Assembly: GCF_004348985.1 (NCBI RefSeq)
Contig: NZ_SMKW01000012.1
Location: 90,740-154,739 of the forward strand
DNA from: Saccharopolyspora elongata
Lineage (GTDB): Bacteria; Actinomycetota; Actinomycetes; Mycobacteriales; Pseudonocardiaceae
Length of the DNA: 64,000 nt
Direction of reading: 5' to 3'
The notes under the pieces were generated by a model that saw only the letters and a list, made by a program, of their open reading frames with translations, ran no database searches and was not told where the DNA came from. A program made the position numbers and the translations under genes. Positions 1 to 8,963 of this stretch are shown piece after piece. Each line of letters starts with the position of its first letter. Positions within the stretch are counted from its first letter, which is position 1.

Positions 1-546
1 GGCGTCGGAGAGGTCCCGGAACGGGCTGCGGTAGCGGTAGCCGCCGTGCACGTAGCTGACCTTCACCGGCGACAGCGAGCTGGCCGACCAGCCGCGGTTG
101 CCGGTCACGCCGAGGGTGCCGAAGGCCCGCCCGTGGTAGGAGTTGCGCAGCGCGAGGACCTGGTTGCTGCGCCGGTACTCGGTTGCCAGCATGAGCGCGG
201 TCTCGTTCGCCTCGGTGCCGGAGCCGGTGAAGAACACCTTGGGGTTGGTCATCCCGGACAGCTCGCCGATCCGCTCGGCCAGCTCCACCTGCTGCCGGAT
301 CAGGTAGAGCGTCGAGGTATGCAGGATGCCGGTGTCGACCTGGCGGCGGATCGCGTCGCTGATCTCGGCGACGTCGTAGCCGATGGCGTTGGTCAGGATC
401 CCGGCGAAGAAGTCCAGGTAGGTGTTGCCGTCGGCGTCGGTGACGTGCCGTCCCTCGCCCGCGACGATCTCGATGGGCTCGTCGTAGTAGAGCGCCAGCC
501 AGCCGGGCATGGCGGCGCGGTGCCTGGCCAGCAAGGATTCCGTCAT
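1..546 (-). CDS. Class III (GABA/ornithine-type) aminotransferase, N-terminal part
   Basis: PLP-dependent transaminase of fold type I, class III. Only the first 182 codons are in the window; the gene runs off the left edge. The ATG at 546 follows a purine-rich ribosome site (AGAGGA, about 7 nt). The N-terminus carries the family's 'DADGNTYLDFFAGI' stretch and the phosphate-binding 'TGSGTEANETAL' motif; the catalytic lysine would lie outside the window. It is divergent from a PucR-family activator, an arrangement known for GABA or amine catabolism genes, so an omega-amino acid substrate is likely but not proven. The exact substrate cannot be read from this fragment. Confidence 0.85.
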   Translation of the reverse strand, partial: MTESLLARHRAAMPGWLALYYDEPIEIVAGEGRHVTDADGNTYLDFFAGILTNAIGYDVAEISDAIRRQVDTGILHTSTLYLIRQQVELAERIGELSGMTNPKVFFTGSGTEANETALMLATEYRRSNQVLALRNSYHGRAFGTLGVTGNRGWSASSLSPVKVSYVHGGYRYRSPFRDLSDA

Positions 547-688
547 CAGCGTCCTCTTCCCTCCAGGGATGGCCGGTTCCTCCGCGGCGGTCGTGCGTGC
601 CGCTGCGGCCAGTCTGGTCGGCCGCGGCGGCCGCTTCCACGGACAACCTGTACTAATATGGCGCCGCAGGCATTACGGTTTGTACACC
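547..688. promoter_or_regulatory. Divergent control region, aminotransferase / PucR
   Basis: A 142-bp gap between divergent start codons must hold both promoters. A TAATAT box at 654-659 is a plausible -10 element for the PucR gene. No clear palindromic operator was found. Confidence 0.3.
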
Positions 689-2323
689 ATGGATGCCGCG
701 ATGAAACCGACCTCGCCGGATGTGCTGGCGCTGCCGACCGTGTCCGAGGTGCTGGAGCTGCCGGTCCTGCGGCGCGGCAAGCCTCGGGTGGTGGCCGGCG
801 CCTCCGGCCTGGACGGGCGGGTGCGCTGGGTGCACGTCGCGGAGATCGCCGACATCGCCCCGCTGCTCAGCGGCGGCGAGCTGGTACTGACCACCGGCAT
901 CGCGCTCCCCGAGGAGCCCGCGCAGCTGGTGCGCTACGTCGACGAGCTCGCCGCGGTCGGGGCGTGCGGGCTGGTGGTGGAGCTGGTGCGCCGGTGGCGC
1001 GACCGGGTGCCGACGGCGCTGGTGGACGCGGCGCACCGGCACGACCTGCCGCTGGTGACGCTGTCGGAGGAAACGAAGTTCGTGGCCGTCACCGAGGCGG
1101 TGATCGCCCGGATCCGCGACGCCCAGCTGGCCGAGCTGCGCGCGACGCACGCCATCCACGAGACGTTCACCGCGCTGACCATCTCGGGCGCCGAACCCGC
1201 GTCGGTGCTGCGGGAAGCGGCGCGGATCGCCGGCCGCCCGGTGGTGCTCGAGACGCTCGCCCACCAGGTGCTGGCCTACGACTCGGCCGGTCAGGACCCG
1301 GTGGCGCTGCTGGCGGAGTGGGCGGAGCGGTCCCGCTCGGTGGTGCAGTCCGGCCGCACCTCCTACGACCCGGACCAGCGGTGGCTGACCACCGTGGTCG
1401 GGGCTCGCGGTGACGACTGGGGGCGGCTGGTGATGCTGGGGCCGGAGCCGCCGCACCGGCACGTCGTGGTCGCCGAGCGGGCGGCGTCGGCGCTGGCGGT
1501 GAACCGGCTGGCGACCCGCGACCGGGAGAGCCTGGAGCGCCAGACGCACCGCACGCTGATCACCGAACTGCTCGCGGGCAACGCCGATACCGCCGATCTG
1601 GCGGCCCGGTCCGCGGGCGTCGGCGTGCCGCTGGACGGTCCGCTGGTGGGCATCGCGGTCCGCCCGCACACCACGACGACGGTCGCCCCGGCGCTGGAAA
1701 CCCAGCAGGCGCTGCGGGATCTCGCCGAGGCGACGGCACTCGCCGCGCGCAAGGCGAAGCTGCCGGTGCTGGTGGGCGTCGTCGACGACGTCACCGTCCA
1801 AGCCCTGGTATCGCTGCGAACGCCCGAAGCCGACGCCGTGCTGACCCGCTTGGCGGCGGAGGTCCGCCGGTCCGCGGGCACGCATTCGCTGCAGGTGGTG
1901 GTGGCGGTCGGGAGCGTCGTCGGCTCGATCGCCGGGGCGCGCCGGACGCTGACCGAGGCCGCGCAGGTCGCGGAGGCGGCGCTGCACATCGACGACGGCG
2001 GCCGCGAGTTCCACCGCCTGGACGACGTGCGGCTGCGCGGGCTTTTGCACCTGCTGCGCGGCGACGAACGGCTGATCGCGTTCGCGGAACGGGAGCTCGG
2101 GCCGATCATGTCCAGCGAACGGCTGCTGGACGCATTGCGATCGCTGTGCCGCCACGGCGGGAACAAGTCCGCGGCAGCGGCGGCGGCGCACCTCTCCCGA
2201 ACCGCCTACTACGCGCAGCTGGCGCGCATCGAGCAGCTGCTGGGCGTATCGCTGAGCGCGCCGGAATCCCTGGTGTCACTGCACGTCGCACTCCTGGCGC
2301 GGGATCTGCACAGCGGATCGTGA
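689..2323 (+). CDS. PucR-family transcriptional regulator
   Basis: Likely activator of the divergent aminotransferase. The protein of about 544 residues has the PucR N-terminal domain first ('PTVSEVLELPVLRRGKPRVV', then 'GGELVLTTGIALPE'), a central CdaR/GGDEF-like segment, and a C-terminal HTH of the PucR type ('[20 protein letters not shown]'), which is the normal order. ATG codons at 689 and 701 are in frame; neither has a strong ribosome site, so the start is uncertain by four residues. It ends 5 bp before the stop of the convergent TetR gene. PucR proteins usually sense a metabolite of the pathway they flank; here that would be an amine or amino acid, by inference. Confidence 0.85.
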   Translation: MDAAMKPTSPDVLALPTVSEVLELPVLRRGKPRVVAGASGLDGRVRWVHVAEIADIAPLLSGGELVLTTGIALPEEPAQLVRYVDELAAVGACGLVVELVRRWRDRVPTALVDAAHRHDLPLVTLSEETKFVAVTEAVIARIRDAQLAELRATHAIHETFTALTISGAEPASVLREAARIAGRPVVLETLAHQVLAYDSAGQDPVALLAEWAERSRSVVQSGRTSYDPDQRWLTTVVGARGDDWGRLVMLGPEPPHRHVVVAERAASALAVNRLATRDRESLERQTHRTLITELLAGNADTADLAARSAGVGVPLDGPLVGIAVRPHTTTTVAPALETQQALRDLAEATALAARKAKLPVLVGVVDDVTVQALVSLRTPEADAVLTRLAAEVRRSAGTHSLQVVVAVGSVVGSIAGARRTLTEAAQVAEAALHIDDGGREFHRLDDVRLRGLLHLLRGDERLIAFAERELGPIMSSERLLDALRSLCRHGGNKSAAAAAAHLSRTAYYAQLARIEQLLGVSLSAPESLVSLHVALLARDLHSGS

Positions 2324-2328
2324 ACCCC

Positions 2329-2934
2329 TCAGGGCCGGGGGCTCAGGGTTCGACGGGTCAGGTCCTGGGTCTGCTTCGTCAGGTCCGCGACGTCGATCTC
2401 GGCCCCGGTGGCGATCAGTTCGTCGAGGAGGCCGTCCACGCCGTGGTAGACGATCCGGAACGCCGTGGGCGCGTCCGGCGCGAAGGTGCCGTCGGGCACG
2501 CCGTCGGCGACGAAGTCGCCGATGCGGTCGATCACCCGGCGGTTGATGTCCTTGCACAGCTCCAGGGCCTTGGCGTTGGCCGAACCGTAGACCGTGCGGT
2601 GCAGTTCGGCGTTGCGCACCGCGTGGTCCAGCAGTGCCGCCCACAGCTCGTCCAATGTGGACCACCTCGACCCGTCGCCGGCGAGCACCCGGTCGGCGAT
2701 CTCCAGGATGCCTTCGACGTAGCGCTCCCAGACGGCGGCGAGCAGGTGTTCCTTCGACTCGAAGTAGAGGTAGATGGTGCCCTGGGCGATCCCGCCCGCC
2801 CGGGCGACCTCCGCCATCGTCGCCCGCGCGAAACCCGTGGTCGAGAAGACCTCGGTCCCGGCTTGCAGGATCGCTTCGCGCCGGTCCTCCGGACTCATCG
2901 TCACCCGGCGGCGTGCCGGTGTTCGTGCGGACAT
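2329..2934 (-). CDS. TetR-family regulator of the adjacent exporter
   Basis: Repressor-type regulator of 201 residues. The N-terminal HTH is canonical ('ATMAEVARAGGIAQGTIYLY'), followed by a variable helical ligand-binding region. I chose ATG 2934 because an AGGAAGG ribosome site sits about 8 nt upstream; a longer open frame extends further but has no such site. The gene is divergent from a DHA2 drug exporter, and a double inverted-repeat operator lies between them, so autoregulation plus control of the exporter is the likely role. Confidence 0.88.
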   Translation of the reverse strand: MSARTPARRRVTMSPEDRREAILQAGTEVFSTTGFARATMAEVARAGGIAQGTIYLYFESKEHLLAAVWERYVEGILEIADRVLAGDGSRWSTLDELWAALLDHAVRNAELHRTVYGSANAKALELCKDINRRVIDRIGDFVADGVPDGTFAPDAPTAFRIVYHGVDGLLDELIATGAEIDVADLTKQTQDLTRRTLSPRP

Positions 2935-2979
2935 CTCGGCGACCTTCCTGCTGTGCGGCGGGCGCCAGCATAGCACTCG

Positions 2980-3032
2980 ACTGAACGGCGCTCACTGAGC
3001 CGCGCTCATTGACTGACTGAGCGTCATTCAGT
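2980..3032. promoter_or_regulatory. TetR operator between regulator and exporter
   Basis: Two nested inverted repeats. The outer arms are ACTGAA-cgg-CGCTCA at 2980-2994 and TGAGCG-tca-TTCAGT at 3018-3032, with every arm base matching. The right half alone forms ACTGA-N7-TCAGT (3016-3032), and an inner CACTGAGC/GCTCATTG pair lies at 2993-3011 with one mismatch. This looks like two tandem TetR-dimer sites in the only gap between the divergent genes. Confidence 0.7.
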
Positions 3033-3087
3033 TAGCGTTCGCGGCGGCGCGCTCGCGCCCTCCGATCACTCCGCGAGGTTCTCCCGA

Positions 3088-4653
3088 ATGCCGAATTCCC
3101 CTGTCCCCGAACGTCATCCACGACTGCTGCTGGCGCTGATCAGCAGCGGCGTCTTCCTGGTCCAGCTCGACGCGACGATCGTCGCCATCGCCCTGCCGGA
3201 CGTGCAGGCGCACCTCGGCGTCGGCGTCGGCGATCTGCAGTGGATCGTCGCCGGCTACACGCTCATGCTCGCCGGACTGCTGCTCACCGCGGGCACCCTC
3301 GGCGACCGCTTCGGCCACCGGCGGCTGTTCCTCGGCGGACTCGTCGCGTTCACCGCCGCCTCCGCGCTCTGCGCGCTCGCGCCGACCTTCGAGGCCTTGC
3401 TGGCGGCACGCATCCTGCAGGGCGGCGCGGGCTCCGTGCTCATCCCGGTGTCGTTGGCGCTGATCAGCACGGTGTTCCCGGATCCACGAGCACGCGCGAA
3501 GGCCATCGGCACCTGGGCCGGCATCGGCGGGCTGGCGCTCGCCGCCGGGCCGCTGCTCGGCGGCGTGCTGGTCGGAGCCTTCGGCTGGCCGAGCATCTTC
3601 TGGGTGAACATCCCGGTCGGCGTCGCCGCCGCGCTCGCCCTCCGACGCCTGCTCCCGAACCACCGTCCACAAGGGACCCGTTCGCTGGATCCGCTGGGAC
3701 AGCTGCTCTTCGCCGCGTCGATCGCCGCGCTCACCTACGCACTGATCGAAGGCGGACGCGACTGGACGGCCACGCCAGTCGTGGCCGCGCTAGTGGTCGC
3801 CACGGCCGGGCTGGTCGTCTTCGTGCGCTGGGAGCTGCGGCACCCCGACCCGATGGTGCCGATCCGGCTGTTCCGCAGCCCGGTGGTGCTGGTCGCCGGG
3901 GCCGTCAACCTGTTCGGCCTGCTCGGCCTCTACGGCGGCATCTTCCTGCTGACGCTCTACCTGCAGCAGGTGAACCGGCTCAGCGCGGCGGCGGCCGGAC
4001 TGCGGTTCCTGGCGCTGAACCTGGCGATCATGATCTTCTCCTACCTGGCCAGCGTGCTGGCCGCGAAGCTCGGGCCGCGACCGCCGATCGTCGCCGGTTC
4101 GACGCTGACCGCCATCGGCCTGCTGGCCCTCACCGGGCTCGGCGTCGGCACCGGCTACGAGCAGTACTGGTGGGCGCTCGCGCTGCTCGGCGCCGGGGTC
4201 TCGCTGGTCGGCGCGCCCGCCACCGTTGCGTTGCTGAGCGCGGTTCCGCCCGAGCAAGCCGGTGCCGCGTCGGGAATTTCCAATACCTTCCGGCAGCTGG
4301 GCAGCGTTTTCGGCGTCGCGGTCTGCGGCACGCTGCTCGTCTCGCACCTGCGGGCGGAACTGCCAACGCGGCTGCCGGCGCTCCCGGCGGCCGCGATCGA
4401 CCCGCTGTCCAGCGGAGATCTGTCGATCATCGACCGGCTCCCGATCGACCTCCGGCAACCGGCCTTCGACGTCAGCGCACGGCTGCTCGTCGAAGGGCTG
4501 CACCTGGGCGCCCTGGTCGCCGCCGCCTGCGCGCTGCTCGCCGGAGTGACCGCCCTGCTGTTCCTGCCCCGAAGCGGCGCGATCCGGCCGCTTTCCCAGT
4601 CCCAGCCACAAGTTCGTGCCCGCCGGGGAAGGACGCCGCGGCGCCGGGTGTAG
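3088..4653 (+). CDS. MFS drug exporter, DHA2 (14-TMS) family
   Basis: Proton-driven multidrug efflux protein of the EmrB/QacA type, 521 residues. The N-terminus has the DHA2 hallmarks 'LDATIVAIALPDVQ' in TM1 and a motif A variant 'GTLGDRFGHRRLF' after TM2, followed by the long run of hydrophobic helices expected for 14 TMS. The last 25 or so residues are basic and cytoplasmic. Divergent from a TetR gene with a shared operator, hence likely induced by its substrate. Substrate not predictable. Confidence 0.88.
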   Translation: MPNSPVPERHPRLLLALISSGVFLVQLDATIVAIALPDVQAHLGVGVGDLQWIVAGYTLMLAGLLLTAGTLGDRFGHRRLFLGGLVAFTAASALCALAPTFEALLAARILQGGAGSVLIPVSLALISTVFPDPRARAKAIGTWAGIGGLALAAGPLLGGVLVGAFGWPSIFWVNIPVGVAAALALRRLLPNHRPQGTRSLDPLGQLLFAASIAALTYALIEGGRDWTATPVVAALVVATAGLVVFVRWELRHPDPMVPIRLFRSPVVLVAGAVNLFGLLGLYGGIFLLTLYLQQVNRLSAAAAGLRFLALNLAIMIFSYLASVLAAKLGPRPPIVAGSTLTAIGLLALTGLGVGTGYEQYWWALALLGAGVSLVGAPATVALLSAVPPEQAGAASGISNTFRQLGSVFGVAVCGTLLVSHLRAELPTRLPALPAAAIDPLSSGDLSIIDRLPIDLRQPAFDVSARLLVEGLHLGALVAAACALLAGVTALLFLPRSGAIRPLSQSQPQVRARRGRTPRRRV

Positions 4654-4665
4654 CCTTGGGCCGCT

Positions 4666-4713
4666 GGCCGCGCACTGACGGCACCTCCCCCCAGTGGCTG
4701 TCGGTGCGCGGCC
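4666..4713 (+). terminator. Hairpin after the DHA2 exporter
   Basis: Inverted repeat GGCCGCGCACTGAC (4666-4679) with GTCGGTGCGCGGCC (4700-4713), one mismatch, 20-nt loop, starting 12 nt after the stop codon. No T-tract, as is common in high-GC genomes. Confidence 0.55.
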
Positions 4714-5070
4714 GGCCCAGAGCCCGATTCACCGCCTCTGCAGCGAAAAACGGCCTTCGCCGTTCCCCGCACCGCGATCGCACCCCGCGAAACGAAGTAC
4801 CCGCGGTGCCAGCGGCTCCCTAACCCATCATGGCGGTCCATCGAAGGCCCGATGTCCACTGAAATTGCGGAAGGCCGGGGCCGGACGCCTGCACCTGACG
4901 GGAGCCCCGCCGTCGGGCTCACCCGATTTGACCACCGTGCGTGCACGGTGACCCCGGTTCGCCCGCCGTTCGGGTGATGGGTCGATCATTGCCGCAGGAG
5001 GACGTTGAGCCGAACGGGTCAATGCCCGCCACCGGACGTCACGCGTCCCCCGCGCGCCAGTCCCGTCCGC
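4714..5070. other. Intergenic stretch, no gene supported
   Basis: Open frames here have poor codon bias and no ribosome sites. The only structure seen is a short GAGCCC/GGGCTC hairpin (4902-4920). The 3' end should contain the promoter of the small gene at 5084. Confidence 0.4.
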
Positions 5071-5083
5071 GGAGGTGGGGAAG

Positions 5084-5363
5084 ATGTTTCGACCGAACCA
5101 CTGGCAACCTGCCGAGCAGCAGCGGCACGCGACCCGCACCGTGGTGGTGCGCTTCGCCTTCGGGATCGTCAGCGAAGGCCAGCCGCCAAGCACACCTCGC
5201 CGTCGCCCCCGAGGCCGGCGCCCCGGAGCGCTGGCTCACGCACTGCGGCGTGGAGATCCCCGCGAACGTCGCCGAGGTGTCCGCGCAACCGGCCGGCATG
5301 CCGTGCATGGGCTGCCTCAGCGCCCCCGGCGGCCCGGCGAGACCACGACTCGGCTCCGGATAG
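5084..5363 (+). pseudogene. Small zinc-ribbon-like protein gene with a frameshift
   Basis: ATG 5084 has an excellent ribosome site (GGAGGTGGGG, 5071-5080). The first 33 codons read 'MFRPNHWQPAEQQRHATRTV' and onward to 'GIVSEGQ'. Native-looking coding then continues in the next frame from about 5180: 'APERWLTHCGVEIP', then 'GMPCMGCLSAP', stop at 5363. Joined, the product has an N-terminal HW-PA---RHA block, a CG block and a CxxC, the layout I recall for small actinobacterial zinc-finger-like proteins of about 70-90 residues. A one-base indel near 5175-5190 explains the break; it may be a real lesion or a sequencing error. Function unknown. A bidirectional terminator follows. Confidence 0.55.
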
Positions 5364-5368
5364 CAGAA

Positions 5369-5399
5369 CCGCACCCGCCCGGAGGCCGGGCGGGTGCGG
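5369..5399. terminator. Bidirectional terminator between convergent genes
   Basis: Perfect 14-bp stem CCGCACCCGCCCGG / CCGGGCGGGTGCGG with a 3-nt AGG loop. It serves the gene ending at 5363 (+) and the gene ending at 5413 (-). Confidence 0.8.
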
Positions 5400-5412
5400 T
5401 CGAATGCGACGA

Positions 5413-5754
5413 TCAGCGCGAGAAGGTCACGGAACGCACCGCGACGTCGCGCGGGGCCTGCTGCCCCGGCTGCAGGACGTAGTAGTACACGTCGCTGGAG
5501 CAGTTCGAGTCCAGGAAGACGATCGCCGTTGCGTCGGTGTTGTTGCGCACCCCGTAGGCCGGGGCTTCCGGGTTCGGCAGTTCGAGCCGGTGGCAGAGCC
5601 GCCCGGCCGGGTCGAGGAGCGCGCGCTGGTGGTACGCGTTGGTCCCCTCGACCCAGTAGCTGAATTCGCCGTCCGCCGCGAGCGCAGAACCGGGCAGCGA
5701 CAGCAGCAGACCGGCCGCACCGAGTGCGGCGGCAACAGTTGCGCGTAGACGCAT
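5413..5754 (-). CDS. Small secreted protein, unknown function
   Basis: 113-residue protein. I chose ATG 5754 (AAAGGGACG ribosome site) because it gives a clean Sec signal peptide: 'MRLR', then a hydrophobic Ala/Leu core, then 'GSALAADG' with cleavage predicted after ALA. The mature part is about 85 residues with two cysteines ('RLCHRLELP', 'DSNCSSDVYYY'), probably a disulfide, and looks beta-rich. I recognise no family. It is a single gene, downstream of its own promoter and convergent with the broken zinc-ribbon gene. Confidence 0.75.
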   Translation of the reverse strand: MRLRATVAAALGAAGLLLSLPGSALAADGEFSYWVEGTNAYHQRALLDPAGRLCHRLELPNPEAPAYGVRNNTDATAIVFLDSNCSSDVYYYVLQPGQQAPRDVAVRSVTFSR

Positions 5755-5874
5755 CGAAACCGTCCCTTTCTGGGAAATTCGGACGCTGACACCGCAATAC
5801 TCGTGATCCCGCCCGCGCGCGCCACCGCGATCACCCGCCGGTGGGGTGGTCACCGCCCAATTCACCGATCGGCT

Positions 5875-6846
5875 CTACCTCGCCACGGCCAGCGACAGCG
5901 CGAAGTCCTCGGCGTCGTCCAGCCACCAGTGGCGCAGCTCGAATCCGGCCACCCCCAGCTCGTCGCGGACCCGGCCGTGCCGGAACTTCGCCGAGATCTC
6001 GGTGCGGATCTCCTCTCCCTCGGCGAAGTCCACGCCCAGGCCGAGCTCCGGCAGCCGGACGTGCATCGGCCGGCCGGCCCGCAGCCGCATCTCGATCCAC
6101 TCCTGCTCGGCGTTCCACAGGGCCACGTGCCGGAACCGCTCGGGCGCGAAGTCGGCGCCGAGCTCCCGGTTGAGCACCCGAAGCACGTTGCGGTTGAACT
6201 CCGCGGTCACGCCCTGCGCGTCGCCGTAGGCGCGCACCAGCCGCCCGGGATCCTTCACCAGGTCGGTGCCCAGCAGCAGCCACTCGCCCGGCCGCAGCGC
6301 CGCGCGCACCGCGGCGAAGAAACCCGCGCGCTCGGCCGGCAGCAGGTTCCCGATCGTGCCGCCGAGGAACGCGACCAGTCGGCCCGCCCCCGCGTCCAGC
6401 GCGGACAGACCGCTGGTGAAGTCGTCGACGACGCCGCGCACCCGGAGTTCCGGGTAGTCCAGCGCGATGGACTCCACGGCGGCGCGCAGCGCCGATCCGG
6501 ACACGTCCAGCGGCACGAACCGCTCCAGGGTCTCGGTCTTGCGCAGCGCTTCCAGCAGCAGCCTGGTCTTCTCCGACGACCCGGACCCGAGCTCGACCAG
6601 GGTGGCCGCGCCGGTGATCTCGGCGATCTCCAGCGCGCGCCGCTGCAGGATCTGCTGCTCGGCGCGGGTCTGGTAGTACTCCGGCAGGGTCGTGATCCGC
6701 TCGAAGAGCTCGCTGCCCGCAGCGTCGTAGAACCACTTGGGAGACAACCACTTCGGGCTGTCCGTCAGCCCCTCGCGGGCGTCGGTGCGCAGCGCCCGGG
6801 CCGCGTCTTCCTCGGTGAATCGGACGAGAAGTTCCGGCTCGCTCAT
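5875..6846 (-). CDS. egtD: L-histidine N-alpha-methyltransferase EgtD
   Basis: Trimethylates histidine to hercynine with three SAM, the first committed step of ergothioneine synthesis. 323 residues, the usual length. The SAM-binding loop 'ELGSGSSEKTRLLL' is at about residues 85-98, and the N-terminal 'SPKWFYDAAGSELFERITTL' block is the EgtD/DUF2260 signature. ATG 6846 overlaps the egtC stop (ATGA), so translation is coupled. It is the last gene of egtABCD. Confidence 0.95.
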   Translation of the reverse strand: MSEPELLVRFTEEDAARALRTDAREGLTDSPKWLSPKWFYDAAGSELFERITTLPEYYQTRAEQQILQRRALEIAEITGAATLVELGSGSSEKTRLLLEALRKTETLERFVPLDVSGSALRAAVESIALDYPELRVRGVVDDFTSGLSALDAGAGRLVAFLGGTIGNLLPAERAGFFAAVRAALRPGEWLLLGTDLVKDPGRLVRAYGDAQGVTAEFNRNVLRVLNRELGADFAPERFRHVALWNAEQEWIEMRLRAGRPMHVRLPELGLGVDFAEGEEIRTEISAKFRHGRVRDELGVAGFELRHWWLDDAEDFALSLAVAR

Positions 6847-7604
6847 CGCTCCCCCATCGACAACTCCGACAACGACGTCACCCGCGCATCCGTGGTGTCC
6901 GCGACGAGCAGGCACCGGTCCGGGACCTCCACCCACCCGGCTTCCGGGCCGAACGGCTCCGACGCCACCGCCACCGACGCCTCCGCCCGGCGCACCCACA
7001 GCGCGTGCGTCCAGGTGGTGGCGATCAGCCGGGCGCCGTCGGAGAGCAGCAGGTTCAGCCGCGAATCCGGTGCGGCGGCGACGACCTCGCACACCAGCTC
7101 CCGCACCGCCCGGTCCGGCTCCTCTCCGTTGGCCAGCCGCTGCCGCAGCAGCGCCCACAGCAGCGCCGAGTCGGTGGCCGCCTCCAGCGTCAGCAGGTCC
7201 ACGACCTCTAGCCGGGCGGCGAGCTTCGCCAGCGAATCCGGCCAGCCGGTGACCCGGCCGTTGTGGCTGAACAGCCAGGTGTCATCGGTGAACGGCGCGC
7301 ACGCGCCCGGCGTCACCGGCATGCCGGCGGTCGCCGAGCGGACCGCCGCGACCACCGCGCCACTGCGCACGTCCGCGGCCGTCTGCCGGAACGATTCGTC
7401 CGTCCACATCGGAACGGCGGCCCGGTAGCGGGCCACCCCGCCATCCGGCCGGTACCAGCCGACGCCGAAGCCGTCGGCGTTGATCGTGCCGCCGCCGCGC
7501 ATGTCGTTGGGCGCCCACGTCTGCTCCAGCAGCGAATGGACCGGTTCGAGCAGCAATTCCGCCAGCGTCATGGCTGGCCCCAGGTATCCCACGTGCCGGC
7601 ACAT
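6843..7604 (-). CDS. egtC: Gamma-glutamyl-hercynylcysteine sulfoxide amidohydrolase EgtC
   Basis: Removes the glutamate from gamma-glutamyl hercynylcysteine sulfoxide. It is a class II (Ntn) glutamine-amidotransferase fold: Cys2 right after the initiator Met ('MCRHVGYLGP') is the expected nucleophile, and 'SHNGRVTGW' is the glutamine-amidotransferase substrate loop. 253 residues. It starts 3 bp after the egtB stop and overlaps egtD by 4 bp. Confidence 0.93.
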   Translation of the reverse strand: MCRHVGYLGPAMTLAELLLEPVHSLLEQTWAPNDMRGGGTINADGFGVGWYRPDGGVARYRAAVPMWTDESFRQTAADVRSGAVVAAVRSATAGMPVTPGACAPFTDDTWLFSHNGRVTGWPDSLAKLAARLEVVDLLTLEAATDSALLWALLRQRLANGEEPDRAVRELVCEVVAAAPDSRLNLLLSDGARLIATTWTHALWVRRAEASVAVASEPFGPEAGWVEVPDRCLLVADTTDARVTSLSELSMGER

Positions 7605-7607
7605 CGG

Positions 7608-8945
7608 TCAGTCGCGCTCCCCTCTTCGGGGCGTCCGGGCGCACCGGAAGCCGGCGAAGATCTGCCGCCGGATCGGGTAGTCCCAGTTCCGGAAGGTGCC
7701 GCGGCACGCGGCGGCGTCGGTGCCGAACGAGCCGCCGCGCAGCACCTTGTAGTCGGGCCCGAAGAACACCTCGGAGTACTCGCGGTACGGGAACGCCGAG
7801 AACCCCGGGTACGGCGAGAAATCGGTCGCCGTCCACTCCCAGACGTCGCCGATGAGCTGCCGCGCGCCGCACGGCGCCGCCCCGTCCGGATACGCTCCGG
7901 CGGGCGCCGGTTGCAGGTGCCGCTGCCCCAGGTTGGCTTGCTCGGGACGCGGGTCGGCATCGCCCCACGGGTACCGCCGGGACCGGCCGCTCGCGGGGTC
8001 GAACCGCGCGGCCTTCTCCCATTCGGCCTCGGTGGGCAACCGCTTGCCCGCCCACGCCGCGTACGCCTCGGCCTCGTGGAAGCTGACGTGCACCACCGGC
8101 TCCTCCGGCGGCACCGGCTCGACGTGACCGAACCGGCGGCGCAGCCACCGGTCGCCCTCCAGCCACCAGAACCGCGGCGCCCGCAGGCCGGCCCGCTGCC
8201 GGTGCGCCCAGCCCGCGTCGCTCCACCAGCGCGGGTCGTCGTAGCCGCCGGCGTCGATGAACGCCAGGTAGGCGCCGTTGGTGACCGGCGTGCTGTCCAG
8301 GTAGAAGTCGTCGACGTGGACCTGGTGCGCCGGTCGCTCGTTGTCCAGCGCCCAGGGTTCCGCGGAGGTGCCCATGGTGAACGGCCCGCCGGGCACGAAC
8401 ACCTCGGGCGACAGAACGTCCACATCGGACGGTGGTGGCTCGGCCGCGAGGACCGGTGGCCCGTCCCGCAGCTGGTGGGTGGCCAGCATCGTCTCGTCGT
8501 GCTGCTGCTCGTGCTGCACGATCATGCCGAAGGCGAACGCCTGCTGGACCAGCCGCCGCCCCTCCAGCGGGACGCGGTCGACCAGGTCGAAGACCTTCGA
8601 GCGCACCGTTGCGACGTACTCACGTGCCTCGGCCGGCCCCAGCAGCGGCAGTTGCGGGCGGTCGACCCTGGCGTGCTGGAACGCGTCGTAGAGGTCGTCG
8701 ATCTCCGGGCGGATCGCCGGCGCGCCGCCGACGTCGCGCACCAGCCACAACTCCTCCTGGCTGCCGACGTGCGCCAGGTCCCAGACCAGCGGCGACATCA
8801 GCGGCGAATGCTGCTTCACGAGGTCCTCGTCGTCGACCGAATCGGTCAGCTCGGCGCTGCGCTGCCGGGTGCGCGCGAGTTCCGCGGCCACGTGCGCGCG
8901 CAGGTCGCCGATCCCCAGATCCACCAGGTCTTGCGTGCTTTCCAC
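7608..8945 (-). CDS. egtB: Hercynine oxygenase EgtB
   Basis: Non-haem iron sulfoxide synthase that joins gamma-glutamylcysteine and hercynine using O2. 445 residues: an N-terminal DinB-like domain supplies the iron ligands, here His59 ('DLAHVG') and the HxxxHxE motif 'HEQQHDE' at about 145-151. The C-terminal half is the formylglycine-enzyme-like (FGE-sulfatase) domain ending 'IFAGFRCAR'. Same operon as egtA, C and D. Confidence 0.95.
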   Translation of the reverse strand: MESTQDLVDLGIGDLRAHVAAELARTRQRSAELTDSVDDEDLVKQHSPLMSPLVWDLAHVGSQEELWLVRDVGGAPAIRPEIDDLYDAFQHARVDRPQLPLLGPAEAREYVATVRSKVFDLVDRVPLEGRRLVQQAFAFGMIVQHEQQHDETMLATHQLRDGPPVLAAEPPPSDVDVLSPEVFVPGGPFTMGTSAEPWALDNERPAHQVHVDDFYLDSTPVTNGAYLAFIDAGGYDDPRWWSDAGWAHRQRAGLRAPRFWWLEGDRWLRRRFGHVEPVPPEEPVVHVSFHEAEAYAAWAGKRLPTEAEWEKAARFDPASGRSRRYPWGDADPRPEQANLGQRHLQPAPAGAYPDGAAPCGARQLIGDVWEWTATDFSPYPGFSAFPYREYSEVFFGPDYKVLRGGSFGTDAAACRGTFRNWDYPIRRQIFAGFRCARTPRRGERD

Positions 8946-8963
8946 CGGTCACCTCCGGTTTCG

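Noticed and set aside
653..2191. 512-codon frame on the minus strand
   Set aside because: Antisense to the PucR gene, whose domains are clear on the + strand.
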